Below are positions 35,066 to 46,361 of a stretch of 64,000 nucleotides of DNA, piece by piece. A model generated the notes under the pieces. The model was not told where the DNA came from, searched no databases, and worked only from the letters and a program-made list of their open reading frames with translations. Source of the DNA: Rhizophagus clarus (Eukaryota > Glomeromycota > Glomeromycetes > Glomerales > Glomeraceae); the NCBI GenBank assembly GCA_015698045.1, contig BLAL01000020.1, positions 248,001-312,000 of the forward strand, read 5' to 3'. Numbering within the stretch: the first letter of the stretch is position 1; each line of letters begins with the position of its first letter. The translations under genes were made by a program, and so were the position numbers.

Positions 35066-36768
35066 GACTTTTGTACGTGCTTGTGGTGGAAGAAATTTTT
35101 ATTTTTTCGCAGGTAATAATGATAAAATAAATAGTAGCATAACACAAAATACACAGAGTATTTATGCATGTTAATGTTACATCTATTTGTTTATTTTACT
35201 ATATGTAGAAATAATTTACCGCAAAATGTAATCACAAGTACGGTAAAACTATAGGTTCAACTTTGATAATACATCATTTGGAATATATATGATATGAAAA
35301 AATGAATTGAACTGTAATTTTTATTTTTTATTTATTTTTTTTTTTTTATAAGACTTAAAAAATCTTTTAATAAACTGTTGGTATAAACATTTAATTGCTC
35401 GGCATAACATTAAGAAAACAACGTTGAAAGGTCGACACAAAACGTTCAAGGTACCGCACCGTGTAATTTATTACTCATCATATTAATGCTCTCATTTTCG
35501 AAACAAAAAATAAATAACTTCATATAAAAATACTTCCAAAAAATATTTCCAACCGTAGCTTTTAATTTGAATATATGGAAGAAAAAAAAAATTTTTTTTT
35601 TTTAGACCTTCGAAAAGGCGCGGCCTCGAATACGGGGGCACCGGTTATATTGTTTTTAAAACACGATTATAGTTTGTTCGAATGGTCCCTTGATCAACTA
35701 CTTGCATATGTTACATATTGTATGTTGCACATTATATATAATTTGTGGGTACCACGCAGTCGCATACATTATGTTGTGACATATTGTTATTCGAAACTTC
35801 TAAATTAGTGATTATTAATATTGGGCCCAATTTTAGATTAACAATGTTTTATTATAAACTTTTATATCACTAATGGTGTTTGTAAGTACTTTGATCGGAT
35901 TATTAGTAAAATTGGTCGATCAAAAAAACTTTTTTTACTAATAAAGTACAGACCACCTTTTTTTGAATAGAGCCACGCTGATTGGCCAAAATTTCTAATT
36001 TGTAATATGTTGTCTCGAGGTTTGTTCATCTTTACTTCAATTGATCATAATATTTGTTCTTCAATAAACCATGATTTTTAATATAATTTTCTGTATTATA
36101 TCGAGCGTAATAGTAAAAATTAGGTAGATATAATAAGTTTGAATATGAAATTCGGAATAACCATTTTTATATAAATTCATCCTCAAAATTCTCAAAATTT
36201 CATCTCTGTTGAATGTCTGTGTTTAAATACAGTATAAACTAAGTGTTAAAAATAATAATAAATAATCAGGTTCTTAAATTTAAGGACAAAAATATGCAGT
36301 CGTGAACACTATATTTAAATTATGTTATGGAGAAAAAGAAATTATTAAAGATTACCTTAAAATTTCAGTTCAGAGCGTAAAGACTGATACGAAAATGTCC
36401 CGTTATCTGATTTGTTCACTGCATGCTACGAGTGTAACTATTTGCATACTTTACTAGAATATCATGTAATACAGTGTATACTTTGTAACGGTTACCGTCT
36501 CCCTACTTTATTTCTGCAAATCATTTAGTAATTTCCAATTATTGATTCATGCGTGATAATTAATTGCTATATAAGGGAAGGATGATCAACAATCGACATA
36601 GAAAACGCCGAATTGCATAGATGGGTTGAGATACTTGTATAACTACTTGATTTTAAACTCCAAATACGAGAATTTTTAATTGATGGATTTTTTTTAACCC
36701 CTTATTAACTTAAATTCTGAAATCAAAGTTAATATATCCTTAATCCCGTTATTATATATGTTGGTAAA
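35066..36768. other. Spacer upstream of the kinase array with a MITE relative
   Basis: No gene is supportable. Bases about 35950-36075 resemble the interior of the MITE at 63363-63625 (ACC...CTTTTTTT, ATAGAGCCACGCTGATTGG, CTAATTTGTA, CTCGAGGT, TCAATTGAT). A 77-codon frame at 35575-35808 plus has no recognisable domain. Confidence 0.5.
35950..36075 (+). mobile_element. Degenerate relative of the 63.4-kb MITE
   Basis: Blocks such as AGAGCCACGCTGATTGGCC, TCTAATTTGTAATAT, TCTCGAGGTTTG and CAATTGATCATAAT line up in order with AGAGTTGCGCTGATTGGTT, CCTAATTTGTATCAT, CTCGTGTTG and CAATTGATTGTAAT in the element near the right end. The terminal inverted repeats are not evident here, so this is a decayed or distantly related copy. 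Confidence 0.45.
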
Positions 36769-39700
36769 ATGTCTCTTCAATGTGAAAGATGTGGTAATGA
36801 ATATACATATGATGTGGTTAAATGGTGTAAACCATGTCAAATAGATTATTTGAAAAAAAATTTTATAAAGGAGAGTGGAAATAGGCAAATCGATAAAATT
36901 ATTCGAGAAATGCAACTAAAAATTGATACTTGTCATGATATAGTATTTGAATGGATACCATACGATGAGTTTAATTACATTAAGGAAATAAGAAGAGATA
37001 ATTGTATTACAATATATTCGGCAACAAGGAAAAGTAATCCATTATATTATGATACGGATGAAAATAAATATTTGAGGAACCATTTTGATCAAGATAAAAA
37101 GGTTATCTTAAAATATTTTCATAGTTCACATATTACTATCAATGAATTTTTAAATAAGGTATAAAATTTCATTTATTTATTTTAATATTTTAATTCATAT
37201 ATTTCTTTTAATAACAGATTTGATTTTATTTAATAGATTAATAAATATTCGATTAAACATCAAGATGATATTCGTAAAATATATGGAATATCTCAAAATC
37301 CATATACGAGTGATTACATTATGGTCCTTGAAGATGGTGAAGATAGTTATTGTGAAGAATGTGATGAAAAGTATACAGATATAAATCATAAATGGTGTAA
37401 ACCATGTCAAATAAATTATTTAAAAAGAAATTTCGCAAACTGGGCAATTGAAAACGAAGAAATTAATCAGTTTATTCAAGAAATGCAATTAAAAATTGAT
37501 TCTTATAACGATATAATATTTGAATGGATACCGTATAATCAATTTAGCTATATAAAAGAAATCAACAGAGATGATTATATTACTGTATATTCAGCGACAT
37601 GGAAAAGCCAACCATTATATTATGATGAAGATGAAAATGAATACTTGAGGGATCAATTTGATCAAAATAAAAAGGTTAACTTAAAATATTTCCACAGCAC
37701 ACATATTACTACCAATGAGTTTTTAAAGAAGGTACAAAGTTTTTCTGTTTATGTTTAACTACTCATGCTCTTTTTATTAACAATATCTGTTCTATTTTAA
37801 TAGATTAATGTATATTCAATTAAACAACAACAAGATGATGTTCGTAATATATATGGAATATCTCAAAATCCATATACACATGATTACATTATAGTTCGTG
37901 AAGATAGTAAAGATGATTATTGTGAAGAATGCGATAAAAAGTATACAGACATAAATCATAAATGGTGTAAACCATGTCAAATAAATTATTTAAAAAGAAA
38001 TTTCATAAATTGGAAAAGCGGAAATGAAGAAATTGGACGGTTTATTCAAGAAATGCAATTGAAAATTGATTCGTATAACGATATAATATTTGAATGGATA
38101 CCATATGATCAATTTAGTTATATTAAAGAAATCAACAGAGATAATATTACAGTAGTATATTCGGCAACATGGAAAAGTTATCCATTATATTATGATGAAG
38201 ATAAAAGTGAATATATGAGGAGTCAATTTGGTCAAAATAAGAAAGTTACTTTAAAATATTTTCATAACACACATGTCGCTACCAATGGATTCTTAAATAA
38301 GGTATAAAGTTTCTATGTTTAATTAACAACTTGCATACTTTTTTTATTGACAATTTTTTTTTTTTGTTCGGTTTAATAGGTTAATGCTTATTCAATTAAA
38401 CGTCAAGATGATATTCGTAATATATATGGAATATCTCAAAATCCGTATACAAATGATTACATTATGGTTCTTGAAGATGGTAAGGATTATTATTGTGAAA
38501 AATGTGATGAAAAATATACTGATATAAACCATAAATGGTGCAAAACATGCCAAATAAATTATTTAAAAAGAAATTTCATAAATTGGACCAGTGGGAATGA
38601 AAAAATTGATGAGTCTATTCAAGAAATGCAATCAAGAATTGGTTCTTGTAATGATATAGTACTTGAATGGATACCATATGACCGGTTTTATAATATTAAA
38701 GAGGTTGGAAAATATGATAATGTTACGGTGCATTCGGCAATATGGAAAGGCAGTAGTCAATCAAGTTATAATGAAAATATACTAAATAGTCAGAAGGAAA
38801 GCCAGAATAAAAAAGTTGCTTTAAAATGGCTATGTAATCACCATCATATAGATTTCTATACTATACTATGCAAGGTATGAAATTTCTTTATTCGTTTAAT
38901 TTAAAGAACTTTTTATAATAATTGAAGTTTGCTTTAATAGATTAATTCATATTCGATTAAATATCAAAATAATATTCGTAAAATATATGGAATATCTCAA
39001 AATCCATATACGAGTGATTACATTATGGTCCTTGAAGATGGTAAAGGTTATTATTGTGAAAAATGTGATGAGAAATTTACAGATAAAAATCATAAATGGT
39101 GTAAGTCATGCCGGATAAATTATTTAAAGAGTAATTTCACAAACTGGACCAGTGGGAACGAAAAAATTGATCAGTTTATTCAAGAAATGCAATTAAAAAT
39201 TGATTCTTATAATGATATAGTATTTGAATGGATACCATATGATCAATTTTATAATATTAAAGAAACCGAGAAATATGGTCATATTACAGTACGTTCAGCA
39301 ATATGGAAAGGTGGTCTATTGTGTCACAATAATAGAAAGGTTATTTTAAAATTTTTATGTAACTCACAATATTTGACCTATAAAGTACTAAATGAGGTAT
39401 GAAATTTTTTTTTTTTATTCATTAAATTTAAAAAACTTTTTAATAACAAATTTTATTTATCTTAATAGATTAATGTATATTCAATTAAATATCAAGATGA
39501 TACTCGTAAAATATATGGAATATCTCAAGATCCAGACACAAATGATTACATTATTGCTCTTGAAGATGGATATTGCGAAAAATGTGATGAAAGACATGAT
39601 GAAAATAATGAGTGGTATAGATCGTGTCAAATAAATTATTTGAAAAGAAATTTTACAAACTGGACCAGTGGAGACGAAAGGATTGATAAGTTTATTCAAG

Positions 39701-41875
39701 AAATGCAATTAAAGATTGATTCTAATGATGACATAATATTTGAGTGGATACCATATAAGAAGTTCAATGATATTAAAGAAATTAGTAAAGATGATAATAT
39801 TACATTGTATTCTGCAATATGGGAGGGTGGTCAGTTATTTCATGATAAAAATATAAATGATCAAGAAATCCAGAATAATAAAGTTATTTTAAAACATTTT
39901 CATAATTCACGAATTATCAGCGATGAATTTCTAAATAAGGTACGAACTTTCTCCATTCATTTAAATTTAAAAATCTTCTTAATAATAAATTTTGTTTATG
40001 TTTACAATAGGTTAATTCATATTCAATTAAATATCAAGATGATATTCGTAAAATATATGGAATGTCTCAAAATCCACGTTCAAAAGATTACATTATTGCT
40101 CTTGAAGATGGATATTGTGAAGAATGTGATAAAAAATATGATGAAAATCACATTTGGTATAAATCGTGTCAAGTGAATTATTTGAAAACAAATTTTATAA
40201 GTTGGACCAGCGAAGATGAAAAAATCGATGAGTTTATTCAAAAAATGCAATTAAAAACTGATTATTGCAATGGTATAATATTTGAATGGATTCCATATAA
40301 TCAATTTAATGATATCAAAGAAATTGTTGATGATCATGCTAAAGTATATTCTGCAGTATGGAAGGATGGTCCGCTATATTATTATGATGATATAATGGAA
40401 TGGACAAAAAAAAGAAGTGTGAACACAAAAGTTATTTTAAGACACTTAAATAATTTGCAAGATATTGATAATGAATTTTTAAATGAGGTATGAGATGTGA
40501 ATTTCTATAAACTAAACGCTTTCAATATATTAATTTTTTTTTTTTTTTTTTGTTCGATAGTATAATACCTCATATGGAATATCTCAGGATCCAAATACAA
40601 AGAATTATATTATGATTCAAGATGAATATTGTAAAAAATGTGGTGAAAAATATGTCAGTGCAATACATAGTTTGTATAATCCATGCAAGGTTATCCGCTT
40701 GAGGAAAAGTTTTAGAAATGAAGCAATTGATGATTTTATTAGAAAGGCACAACTGAATAATTATTTTAACAACACATTTGAATGGATACCATTTGATCAG
40801 TTTAATGATATTCAAGAAATAGGTAAAGGAGGTTTTGCTACGGTATACTCGGCAGTATGGAAGGATGGTCCATTATATTATGATAATAATAAAAAGAAAT
40901 GGTTAAGAAGATTTGGAGCAAATAAGAAGGTTGTCTTAAAATGTTTACATAACTCCCAAAATATTACTGATAAATTTTTAGACGAGGTATGAATTTTCTT
41001 ATAGTAAAAAAAAAAAAAAAAAAAAAAATTTAAATTTATCTTTTAACGAAAATTCATTTTTTTTTTTATAGATTAAAGTTCATTCAATGAAAACTTCTAT
41101 TTATATTCTAAGTATGTATGGAATATCTCAAAATCCAGATTCAAAAGATTATATTATGGTTCTTGATTATGTTGAAGGTGGAGATTTATATAAGTGGTTA
41201 ATTAAAAATTATGATAAATTTGATTGGTCATATAAATTACTTTCATTATGGAATACTGTTAGAGGTCTTAAAGAAATTCATCAAAAATTGATGGTTCATC
41301 GCGATTTACATACCGGAAATATATTAGTTAAGAACGAATATTGGCCATATATCTCAGATATAGGATTATGTGGAAAAGTTGTCGATATAGACGAAACAAA
41401 AGTTTTTGGAGTTATGCCTTATGTAGCTCCTGAAGTATTAAAAGGAGGGAAATATACTCAAGCAGCAGACATATATAGTCTTGGTATGCTAATGTATTTT
41501 ATTGCAACTGGAAAACAACCTTTTTATAGTCGTGCGCATGATCAATATTTAGCGATAGGCATATGTAAAGGAGTTAGACCAGAAATGGATGATCTAGAAG
41601 CACCAAAATTTTATACCGATTTAATGAAAAGATGTTGGGATTCAAATCCAGATAATAGACCAGATATAAATGAAATATTTGAATTGATGAAATTATTTAA
41701 TAATTCCAAACAACAGCAGGATAATGAAATCGGAAAGCAATTAGAAGAAGCAGAAGAATATAGAAAAGCAAATCCTTTATCAATTGATGTTATTCAAGCA
41801 AGTACTCATCCACAAGCTGTTTATACTTCTCGACTACTTAATCCTTTCACAAAAGACCTTTCAGATAATATTTGA
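36769..41875 (+). CDS. Poly-module kinase: eight zinc-ribbon/kinase N-lobe units and one C-lobe
   Basis: Nine exons, all phase 0 with GT-AG introns: 36769-37158, 37237-37731, 37804-38301, 38380-38874, 38941-39396, 39469-39939, 40011-40487, 40561-40986, 41072-41875. They total 4,512 bases and 1,503 residues. Each of exons 1-8 encodes a zinc ribbon (CxxC...WCKPCQINYLK), a helical linker (IDQFIQEMQLKID), FEWIPYDQF and a kinase N-lobe (IKEI...YSAxWKG, KKVxLKYFH, FLNK). Exons 2-9 open with the rest of the N-lobe to the hinge (YGISQNPYTxDYIMVLED). In exons 2-8 the next zinc ribbon follows the hinge directly; only exon 9 goes on to a C-lobe: HRDLHTGN, SDIGL in place of DFG, APE, and a C-terminal tail. 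Only module 8 has a full glycine loop (GKGGFATV). The final pair could form one active TKL-type kinase. One transcript is inferred from phase and splice sites, not proven. Confidence 0.7.
37237..41071 (+). repeat. Exon-plus-intron tandem array, period about 510-580 bp
   Basis: Successive exon starts lie 567, 576, 561, 528, 542, 550 and 511 bases apart. Both the coding modules and the introns between them (donor GTATRA/GTACRA, acceptor TTTAATAG) are alike, so the duplicated unit included the intron. Modules 2-5 are nearest to each other; module 8 is most like the conventional kinase at 44820-46361. This fits growth by unequal crossing-over. Confidence 0.8.
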
Positions 41876-44819
41876 ACAATTCATTAAAAATTATTGACTT
41901 TACAGAGTAAGTTTTATTAAATTTTTGATACATCAATATTTAATTTATTAATCTGAAGCCACATTATTTCTGTAGATTTGCGAACGAATGAAGTGAAATT
42001 TTAAATTGAAAGATAACCTGTTTAAAGTTATAATATAACTCTCATAGCTTTATTTTTATATATATTTCTTATTTTCTTATATGTTTTTTATTTCTGAAAT
42101 TATAGTTCAATACTCATAACACTCATAAATAAAGTATGTTTTATATAAATAAAATCAATTTGTAACTGAATCAATTTTACCAATATAATATTATTACTCG
42201 AAATTTAAAAATGTTATTAGAAGACTAAGCACAATATATTTCTACGCATTTTGAAATATCTGTGTTCTAAATATTTATTATTCTAAATGTCACACTAAAG
42301 TTCCCTCTCCCCTAATTTCCCAAACTAATATATACACATATGTATTACCGATATACATCCGAGATATTTACAATACAATTTTTTTTTCTTTTTTTTTTTT
42401 GTGAAAAATTAAGAATTAAATGTAAAAGCTTTTTGATACGCTATCTAAGAAATTCAATGAATTAATTAATACATGACGATTCTCGGCTAAACGTGTTTAC
42501 ATTGCTCATCAGTTTCTAATTGTCTTTTCCTCTTCTAATTCATACGTTTCATAGAAAGACACATTTCACGTTGACCTGGAGTTACTGATCTGTCTAAGAT
42601 CCGACATTGTTGTTATATTAAAAATCGGAGTGAAATTTAACGTTTCGTACGCAATTGACAAGTTCTATTATTTAAAGTAACGCGGGGATTGCCGTAAATA
42701 CACAAGCACTATGTTTGCGAAAACTTATTATTTATATATCTTGCAAAAATTATACTATATACGTAAAAAAAAACCTAAGAAAAAAATAAAATAAAAAAAT
42801 CATGCTTATTAGTCACAAAATTCATAGCGTATATGTAAAATTTATGAGAATATAATAGGTAAAAATACTTGCATATTTGTTATAGTGAAAAGAGATTTCG
42901 CGATGTGCGTGCTGATTTTAAACGATTAATTTATTAAAATTTTACCTAACTTTTTTAAACTTCTATTTATACAAAATTCGAAGTTAAAATGCAAACTTAA
43001 ATCACGGAAAAAGAAATTGGTAGAGTAATTTAATCCGAACTAAAGTCTTTAATTGAGTAATAAAATTGCAAATTAAAAATTAATTCATTTATTAAGAATT
43101 TATTAATTTAAAGTTCTAATCATAACTTTAGCTTAACTGCATTTTAAATGCAACATTTATTTTATTTCATGAAAAAAAAAAAAAAAATACAAATGTTTTT
43201 TTTAATTATAATGATAACTCAGTCATTTAGTCATTTAAAAATTATATCATGTGGTCTCATAATTCTGGTCAAAATTATTTGTTCCGTAGATAAATATATC
43301 ATGTGATATTATAAATTTTTGCCGGCATCATAAGTTTGGCCCGAATTAGTATATATACATCATACTATATATATTTAAATGATTCAAATGACGTCATTCA
43401 AAAGCCATAAAGGAATTATGATTTCCTGTCGTTATAAATAATAGTTATTGTGTCAGTCAGACAAGATCATGCTACTATTATACTAATAGTTTATAAAAGT
43501 ATAATTAAATTTTGAAAATCTATTAAAATATATATGCAATTGCCAATATATCTAATATTTAGCCATTAATATTTAGCCATTATCAAAAATATCAATTATT
43601 TAACCGCCAACAAAAAATATCGGTCCATCAAAATCAGCATGATCCTAATAGACTGACCAATAACAATAAGTACTCCGCTTTTTCTTCACATAGACAATCC
43701 ATGGCGGATTGAAACGCAAAATTTATCCGATTGTTCTAATGCTATCGGTATCCGGATATCGAAGTTAATCAGTGTTGACAGAACATCAATAGTAATTAAT
43801 GGTTGGACTTGGATTTCATTTTTATCATCTTATAATTTTTCAGTTTAGATTTAGATAGTTTTCTTCTTTACTTTTTTTGGTTTACAGATAAATTTTTTTG
43901 GGGGTTCTTCTTTTACTTTATTATCTTATTTATCACAATTCTTGGAAGCACAAATTGAAGATTATGCGTTTGGAGGAACCACTTCAGATTCCAATTTCGT
44001 TCCTGGTATGCATTTTATGACACACAGTTGTATGTAATGTCCACGTAGTGTGTTACGTGACGTTCTAGTGTATAACAATATAAATAAAATTGTACCAACG
44101 AATAATAACGGATAGACGGATTATCTGGCAGATTAATCTGGTCAGATTCAGGAATTATCTGTCAATTATCTGGATTCGAATTGGATCGAATTGGAGGTTG
44201 GACGGATTTTTGGATCGCGTCTCTATATTATTTATCCTGTCACTATTTCATCAAGTAATTTTTCATCAGGGCCGTTTCAATATACACGTAAAACGTTATA
44301 TAATTAGTATATGTATTATTTAATTTGATCAAAATATTACGAAAATCCGTCGTAAGTGCTTAAATAAATTGCACCGATTTCGTGAAATTAGTGAGAATAT
44401 TTATATTCAATAATTTGAAAAACTTTATCTCAAAAACTTTGTGTATTTATTTTATTTATTTATTTAGAAAGGAAGTAACCGATACAAAGTAAAAGATTCA
44501 TCCCAAAAGGTACAATAACAAAAAAAACTATGTATGCGACTAACCCCAACAAACATCTCAAAAACTTTGTGTGAATAAAATTAATTATATATTCCAAGGC
44601 CAAATCAATCGCGTGATTTTTATTAATTTTGGCCGGAATTAATATTAATTTTGGCCAAAGTTAAGGAATTATATACTAATTATGAAAAAGTAAAAACTAT
44701 AATAATCATGAGTGAAATTCATAATAAATTATAAATAAAATTATATTTATATAGAAAAAATGTCTATTTAAAACATTTAACAAATTCTTATACCCTTTCT
44801 TCCTAGATCGACTTGAATT
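41876..44819. other. Spacer between two convergent kinase genes
   Basis: No gene is supportable. A 77-codon frame at 44090-44323 comes from a local ATTATCTG-rich, repetitive stretch. Members of the dispersed GGCC-centred repeat occur at about 43245-43360 and 44595-44670. Confidence 0.6.
44595..44670. repeat. Palindromic TTTTGGCC dispersed repeat
   Basis: ATTAATTTTGGCCGGAATTA is followed by ATTAATTTTGGCCAAAGTTA. Related words occur at about 20270-20310 (GGCCGGAATCATAAACTTGG), 43318-43352 (GCCGGCATCATAAGTTTGGC) and 47125-47175 (TTTCGGCCAAAATTAAGGAA). Together they suggest a small non-autonomous repeat family with self-complementary GGCC-rich cores. Confidence 0.5.
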
Positions 44820-46361
44820 TTACAACCTGTAGGAAAAAAATGATTATCAATACCACAAAATCAAGCATGACAAGCATGAGATTTAATAATACTTACTTTG
44901 TAAAGTCAATAATTTCTACGGTATTATTATCAACATTATCGTATTTTGGAATGTTGTTTGTAAAAGAATTAAGTAATCGAGATGTATAAATGGCTTGCGA
45001 ATGAGTGGTTGACTCACTAGTTAGTGATTTTCGATGTTCTTCCGCTTCCTTGAATTGTTTTTCAATCTCATAATGTTCATGCCCTTTTTCAGCTTTCATT
45101 AGAGTTTTAAATTCTGATGCTTTCTTTGTGTATGAACTATAAAATTTCAAAATATCTGTTTTTAATTCAGCTATTTTTGGTCTTTTATCTGGATTTGAAT
45201 CCCAACAATTTTTCATTAAATCAATGTAACATTTAGGCGCTTCTAGTTCATTTATTTCAGGTCTATCTCCTTTGCATATATTTATCACTAAATATTCATC
45301 ATGTGCACGATTGGCAAAAGGTTGTCTTCCGGTCGCTATAACATACATAATCATACCAGCACTATATATATCCGCTGCTTGAGTATAAGGATTTCCTTTT
45401 AGAACTTCAGGGGATAAATAAGGTATTACTCCAAAAATTTTTGTTTCATCTATATTACTGGCTTCTCTGCATAAACCCATATCTGAAATATATGGCCAAT
45501 TAACATTTTTAATTAATATATTTCCCGTATGAAAATCATGATGGACAAATCCTCTTTGGTGAAGTTCATCAAGAGCATTAAAAATATTATATAATGATTT
45601 TAATTTATTTTTCCAGTTTAAGTTATTAAAATTTTTATTTATCCAATCATTCAGACTGCCACCTTCCACAAATTCGAAAACCATAATATATTCTTTTGTA
45701 TCTGGATTTTGGGATATTCCATACACTTTAAGATTATGACGAGATTTCATCATTGAATGTATTTTAATCTAATAACAGAATCTACGTTATTATATCGCTT
45801 TTTTTTGAAAAAAAAAAAATAATAATTCATATATGAAATTCATACCTCATTAAGAAATTCATTAGTAATATTTTGTGAATCAAGTAAACACTTCAAAGCG
45901 ACTTTTTTATTAGCCCTTTCTTTTCTTGTCGTCCATTCCTTTTTATCCACATCATAATATAATCGACCATTCTTCCATATTGCTGAATATACCATTGAAA
46001 AACCACCTTTACCTATTAATGCAATATCATCAAATCGATTATATGGTATCCATTCGAATAATGAATCATTATAACAAGTGATTTTTGAATTTATTTCTTG
46101 AATAAATTCATCAATTTTTTCATCCCCACTGAATTGAATATAATTTTTTAATCGATTTATTTGACAAGGTTTACACCATTTATATTTTATATTAAGAAAA
46201 CCTTCATATAATTCACCGCATTCTTCACACTTATTCGTTTCTTTATTATTTGATAATGTTTCGTTTTGAGATAGCATTTTGTTTTTTAAAGTTTGAAAGA
46301 AGGAAAAAAATTTTTCTTTTTTCCTTAAAGTTGTAACAATCAAGTCCCTTTTGTTAAACAT
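44820..46361 (-). CDS. Zinc-ribbon protein kinase (TKL-like), conventional single-module relative
   Basis: Exons 45846-46361 (or from the internal ATG at 46277, MLSQNET), 44897-45768 and 44820-44826. From 46277 the product is 436 residues. Order: zinc ribbon (CEECGELYEG...WCKPCQ), linker (KIDEFIQEINSKI), FEWIPYNRF, glycine loop GKGGFSMVYSA, beta-3 lysine (KKVALKCL), alpha-C glutamate (FLNE), hinge (YIMVFEFVEGG), catalytic loop HHDFHTGN with Asp and Asn kept, SDMGL for DFG, SPEV for APE, PFANRAHDEYLV, and a tail of about 70 residues. Everything needed for catalysis is present except the usual Phe of DFG and the Arg of HRD. Exon 3 is tiny (G TTG TAA); without splicing a TAA follows at once, so both forms differ by one residue. 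It points tail-to-tail at the kinase array and shares its exon 1-2 boundary. Confidence 0.85.

Noticed and set aside
39392..39634. Frames spanning intron and start of the next kinase module in another register
   Set aside because: Out-of-frame readings of the array caused by the repeated sequence.
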